In this document: positions 33,135-35,990 of the stretch, in pieces
Layout: every line of letters begins with the position of its first letter
Numbering within the stretch: position 1 is the first letter of the stretch
Origin: Bacteroidota bacterium
Lineage (GTDB): Bacteria > Bacteroidota > Bacteroidia > JAIBAJ01
Length of the DNA: 35,990 nucleotides
Assembly (NCBI GenBank): GCA_947475205.1
Contig: CANJNG010000027.1
Location: 1-35,990, forward strand
Reading direction: 5' to 3'
Notes under the pieces: model-generated
The model's input: only the letters and a program-made list of their open reading frames with translations
The model's database searches: none
Told to the model about the DNA's origin: nothing
Program-made: the position numbers and the translations under genes

Positions 33135-33512
33135 TCATTTATTTGCATAATAATCGGTTTTCATCTAATTATTATCGGTTATCGTATATTTATTATCGGT
33201 TATCTTCCATTTAAATTCTGTTTTCTTCTATTTAAAATAGGTTCGCACCAATGTTAATATGGTTCGCACCTATTCAATTCTGGTTAGCACCAATATAATT
33301 CAGGTTCGCACCAAAACTATATCGGTTCTCGTAAAAAAAAATAGCTATCTGCATGAAAGAAATTAACATCTCATTTAGATAAATCATAATACTTATTCAA
33401 GAAATACATATTTACTTTTAAGAAATTTAGTTCTACTATCAGGAAATTGCTATTTATATTTAAGAAATTGTATTTTTGCTTTACGAAAACTACTTTTACA
33501 ATGATGAAATTC
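33135..33512. repeat. Helically phased 21-bp degenerate repeat array running into the HTH gene
   Basis: About 18 consecutive units in exact 21-bp register, with no insertion or deletion between units. Block A: TAATCGGTTTTC (33151), TTATCGGTTATC (33172 and 33193, identical), then a degenerate TGTTTTCTTCT (33219). Block B: GGTTCGCACC at 33240, 33261 and 33303, GGTTAGCACC at 33282, and a partial GGTTCTCG at 33324. Block C: GAAATT-type cores whose G falls at 33359, 33401, 33422, 33443, 33464, 33485 and 33506; TTTAAGAAATT is exact at 33417 and 33459. Position 33506 is inside the HTH gene's second ATG (ATGAAATTC). Repeat and spacer are both about 10 bp, so this is not CRISPR. Origin and function unknown. 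Confidence 0.85.
33447..33478 (+). promoter_or_regulatory. Promoter of the HTH regulator, embedded in the 21-bp array
   Basis: TTG (33447-33449), a 21-base spacer, and a perfect -7 box TATTTTTG (33471-33478), 22 bases before the ATG at 33501. It is one of the two best matches to the Bacteroidota consensus in the window. The TTG ends one array unit (AGGAAATTG) and the -7 box begins directly after the next unit's AAGAAATTG. Confidence 0.6.
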
Positions 33513-33845
33513 AGAGTTGAGTTCCTTTTAAAGGAAAAAGGCATCAAGGGACGCTATAAATTTTTGGCGAAAGCCGGATTTAATTATTCCGCAGCCTACG
33601 ACTTGCTAAAAGGCAAGCGAGAAAACATTACTATGCGACAATTGGAAAACCTTTGCCTGCTGCTGCAATGCACGCCAATGGATATTCTGGAATGGAAACC
33701 GGGGGCAAATGTGGCTATTGACGAGCATCATCCTATGTTTTCGCTTATCCGCAGCCCTAAGCCGCCCCTGGCCGAACGCCTAAAAAGTATTCCGTATGAT
33801 AAGCTGGCCGAATTGGAGCGGTTTATGGAAGAGCAAGGGATGTGA
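33501..33845 (+). CDS. Small Cro/CI-type helix-turn-helix regulator
   Basis: 114 residues. Residues about 3-67 form an XRE-family HTH domain of the HTH_26 type: FRVEFLLKEKGIKGRYKFLA, then NYSAAYDLLKGK as the recognition region, NITMRQLENLCLLLQCTPMDIL and EWKPG. The C-terminal 45 residues (EHHPMFSLIRSPKPPLAERL through ELERFMEEQGM) have no known domain and could mediate dimerisation. The frame is open from a TTG at 33447, but that codon is part of the promoter, so the ATG at 33501 (or 33504) is the likely start. The repeat array at 33135-33512 leads directly into it, and autoregulation through the array is a natural but untested idea. sppA lies 127 bases downstream with its own -7 box. Confidence 0.88.
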   Translation: MMKFRVEFLLKEKGIKGRYKFLAKAGFNYSAAYDLLKGKRENITMRQLENLCLLLQCTPMDILEWKPGANVAIDEHHPMFSLIRSPKPPLAERLKSIPYDKLAELERFMEEQGM

Positions 33846-33938
33846 GGGGGGTGAATGAAATTCAAAGAAATTTCCTAAAAAAGACTAAACCATCGCACAA
33901 TCATTTTAATTGCCCGAGTTAGCTTACATCGAAAACTA

Positions 33939-33946
33939 TACATTTG
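33939..33946 (+). promoter_or_regulatory. -7 box (TACATTTG) of sppA
   Basis: A perfect TAnnTTTG, 26 bases before the sppA ATG. The -33 element is weak (TTG at 33910-33912 is 26 bases away). Confidence 0.45.
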
Positions 33947-33972
33947 CGACCTTAATTTACAATCACATATAA

Positions 33973-35745
33973 ATGAAACAGTTTTTCAAGTTTACATTCG
34001 CCTCTATGCTTGGCTTTATATTCGCCAACATCCTCATTTTAATTCTATCCATTGCCATTATTGGAGGAATTGCAGCTTCGGCGGGAAGCAAAAAAACAGC
34101 CACAATTGAGGATAACAGTATCCTGAAAATTGAATTTTCAAATCCAATTACCGACCGTGCAAGCAATAATCCCTTCAAAAACTTCAACTTTATGTCGGGC
34201 GAAAGCAATCAAGGCTATGGCTTAAACGACATTTTGGATGCTTTGGAAAAGGCCAAAACCGATGATAAAATCAAAGGAATTTATCTACACTTAGATAACG
34301 TACCTGCCGGAATGGCCACTACCGAAGAAATCCGTAACGCTTTATTGGATTTTAAAAAGTCGGGGAAATTTATTGTAGCCTATTCAAACGGCTACGACCA
34401 AAAAGCCTACTACCTTTCTACTGTAGCCGATGAGTTATTGGTGCATCCCGAAGGTGGGCTTGATTTTCGCGGACTTTCGGCATCGGTTATGTTCTTAAAA
34501 GGAACATTAGAGAAATTGGAATTGGAGCCTCAAATTATCCGTCATGGTAAATTCAAAAGTGCCATCGAACCCTTGATTTTAGATAAAATGAGTGCTGCAA
34601 ACCGTGAGCAGACTTCTACCTATATGAATGCCCTTTGGAACAGAATGTTGGAAGGGATTTCTTCGGCTCGTAAAATTTCGGTGGAAGAATTAACCAAATT
34701 GGCCAACACAGCAGCTATTCGCAACACTAAGGATGCGGTGAAATATAAATTGGCCGACAAAACTGCTTATGAAGATGAAGTGTTAGCTAACCTTCGTAAA
34801 AGAGTAGGTTTGGAAAAGGAAACGGATAAAATTAAATTCATTTCCTTGGGTAAATATTTTGATGCTCCTGACAAAGAAAAGGAAAAAGCTAAGGATAAAA
34901 TTGCGGTTATTTACGCCAGCGGAAACATTGTGGACGGACAAGGTGAAGATGACAACATTGGCGGCGACAGAATTGCGGCAACTATTCGCAAAGCCCGTTT
35001 GGATGAAAAAGTTAAAGCCATTGTGTTGCGTGTAAATTCGGGAGGTGGTTCGGCTTTGGCTTCCGACGTTATGTGGAGAGAAGTGGTTTTGGCCAAAAAA
35101 GCCAAACCGGTAGTGGTTTCGATGGGCGATGTAGCTGCATCGGGAGGTTATTACATTTCCTGTGCTGCCGACAGAATTTTCGCCAGCCCGAACACAATTA
35201 CAGGTTCAATTGGCGTGTTTGGCGTATTGCTAAATGCTAAAAAGATGTTCAACAACAAACTCGGCATCACAATCGACACCGTGAGAACCAACAAGTTTGC
35301 CGATATGGGGGCCGCTTATCGTCCGCTTACGGATCAAGAACGAGAAATTATCCAAACCGGAGTGGAAGATATTTACACAACCTTCATTACCCACGTTGGC
35401 GAAGGACGCAAAATTAGCACTGCCAATGTGGATAGTATTGGACAAGGCCGTGTGTGGGCCGGCACAGATGCTAAACGAATCAACTTAGTGGATGAGTTTG
35501 GCGGCCTGAAAGATGCCATTGCTTATGCAGTGAAACTTTCTAAATTAGATAAGTTTAAAGTGGTAGATTATCCTGAGCAAGAAGAACCTTTCCAAAAAAT
35601 AATGAAACAACTTAGCGGCGAAGGCGAAGATGTAATTATGAAAGCACAACTTGGCGAACAATACGAATACTACAAAAAGATTCGCCAGGCATTGCAAGTA
35701 AAAGGAATTCAAGCCCGGATTCCTTACGAATTTGAGGTGTATTAA
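33973..35745 (+). CDS. sppA: Signal peptide peptidase SppA, 67K type
   Basis: 590 residues. A membrane-anchored serine protease that degrades cleaved signal peptides in the inner membrane, facing the periplasm. One N-terminal anchor (MLGFIFANILILILSIAIIG) precedes two tandem S49 domains, as in the long E. coli-type enzyme. The Ser/Lys dyad is split between them: Lys195 in GKFKSAIEP of the first domain and Ser390 in GDVAASGGYYIS of the second. ITGSIGVFG and DSIGQGRVWAGTDAKRINLV follow. The full length and both catalytic residues are present, so it should be active. It is followed by a strong terminator at 35770-35804. Confidence 0.96.
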   Translation: MKQFFKFTFASMLGFIFANILILILSIAIIGGIAASAGSKKTATIEDNSILKIEFSNPITDRASNNPFKNFNFMSGESNQGYGLNDILDALEKAKTDDKIKGIYLHLDNVPAGMATTEEIRNALLDFKKSGKFIVAYSNGYDQKAYYLSTVADELLVHPEGGLDFRGLSASVMFLKGTLEKLELEPQIIRHGKFKSAIEPLILDKMSAANREQTSTYMNALWNRMLEGISSARKISVEELTKLANTAAIRNTKDAVKYKLADKTAYEDEVLANLRKRVGLEKETDKIKFISLGKYFDAPDKEKEKAKDKIAVIYASGNIVDGQGEDDNIGGDRIAATIRKARLDEKVKAIVLRVNSGGGSALASDVMWREVVLAKKAKPVVVSMGDVAASGGYYISCAADRIFASPNTITGSIGVFGVLLNAKKMFNNKLGITIDTVRTNKFADMGAAYRPLTDQEREIIQTGVEDIYTTFITHVGEGRKISTANVDSIGQGRVWAGTDAKRINLVDEFGGLKDAIAYAVKLSKLDKFKVVDYPEQEEPFQKIMKQLSGEGEDVIMKAQLGEQYEYYKKIRQALQVKGIQARIPYEFEVY

Positions 35746-35769
35746 GAAATAATAGATACAATGTTTGAG

Positions 35770-35804
35770 ATGAGCTGATGGGAAACTATCAGCTCATTTT
35801 TTTT
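35770..35804 (+). terminator. Intrinsic terminator of sppA
   Basis: A perfect 10-bp stem, ATGAGCTGAT (35770-35779) and ATCAGCTCAT (35788-35797), with an 8-base loop, followed by a run of eight T ending at 35804. It begins 25 bases past the sppA stop. Confidence 0.88.
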
Positions 35805-35855
35805 ATTAGTGAATGCAGGAGGTCAATAGGGTGTGCGACAAAATTCCCTTTTTTT

Positions 35856-35942
35856 ACTGAGATGCCTCCCTACGGGCGGTATGACAGCATTTGCAGGGCT
35901 TTAAAGGTGATTTAAAACTGAGATGCCTCAAGCGTTCGGCAA
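35856..35942. repeat. Two copies of a short palindromic intergenic repeat
   Basis: ACTGAGATGCCTC occurs at 35856-35868 and 35917-35929, 61 bases apart. Each copy continues into its own hairpin: ATGCCTCCC/GGGCGGTAT (35862-35882) and ATGCC/GGCAA (35923-35942), followed by GACA-type sequence. From memory, repeats of the pattern GAGATGC...GGCATGACA are frequent between genes in many Bacteroidota. No reading frame covers this end of the window. Confidence 0.6.
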
Positions 35943-35990
35943 GACAATCACTGTGTGTTTCAGCGAAGGATGAAGGGGGGAGAGAATGGG

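Noticed and set aside
33240-33334. CRISPR array
   Set aside because: The repeats are about 10 bp with 11-bp gaps, far shorter than CRISPR repeats and spacers, and there are no cas genes nearby.
33447-33500. 132-residue HTH protein starting at TTG 33447
   Set aside because: The TTG is the -33 part of the promoter and the extra 18 residues are translated repeat units.

Overview
The window is chromosomal DNA from a member of the Bacteroidota. The evidence is four surface or secreted proteins with type IX secretion (T9SS) C-terminal sorting domains (PNPA-type motifs near the C-terminus), a 1633-residue SprB-repeat protein, a TonB-dependent receptor, Bacteroidota-style -7 promoter boxes (TAnnTTTG, here often TAnnTTCG), and little visible Shine-Dalgarno signal. 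I cannot place it below phylum with confidence; a Chitinophagales- or Flavobacteriales-like genome would fit. I see no rRNA, tRNA, prophage, insertion sequence or CRISPR array.

Layout. 1-1.7 kb: a truncated lipoprotein diverges from a metallo-beta-lactamase/double-rhodanese sulfur enzyme. 1.7-5.5 kb (minus): a large TerB-like/FHA-like/ABCG-type transporter and a small exported protein of unknown function. 5.6-9.1 kb (plus): a secreted M43 metalloprotease, a Tat-type metallophosphoesterase and a small carboxypeptidase-regulatory-like protein. 9.2-16.5 kb (minus): a housekeeping run of pntAA-pntAB-pntB (proton-translocating transhydrogenase), hflX, thrC and a GH3-family adenylating enzyme. 16.9-23.7 kb (minus): a POT peptide transporter, a J-domain/KTSC protein, a fatty acid hydroxylase/sterol desaturase, a T9SS cargo protein, an MFS transporter and a secreted esterase. 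23.9-26.8 kb (plus): a small membrane-anchored protein that lacks any ATG/GTG/TTG start in the right place (CTG is the best candidate), then a TonB-dependent receptor. 26.8-32.9 kb (minus): the SprB-repeat protein and an unrecognised 321-residue protein. 33.5-35.7 kb (plus): a small Cro/CI-type HTH regulator and the SppA protease.

The most unusual object is at 33135-33512. About eighteen consecutive units repeat at exactly 21 bp (two helical turns). Their core changes along the array from TTATCGGTTATC to GGTTCGCACC to TTTAAGAAATT without breaking register. The array runs into the HTH gene, so the promoter boxes lie on array units and the start codon lies in the last unit. I know of no described family matching it. 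Possible readings are a helically phased operator array for the adjacent regulator, an expanding and decaying minisatellite, or a decayed in-frame heptapeptide-coding extension (21 bp = 7 codons).

Secondary points: small intergenic repeat elements at 13447-13602 and 35856-35942, a stem-loop cluster at 31831-31899 with mutually exclusive pairings, a recurring TAnnTTCG promoter variant, and several genes whose best start is GTG, TTG or CTG.
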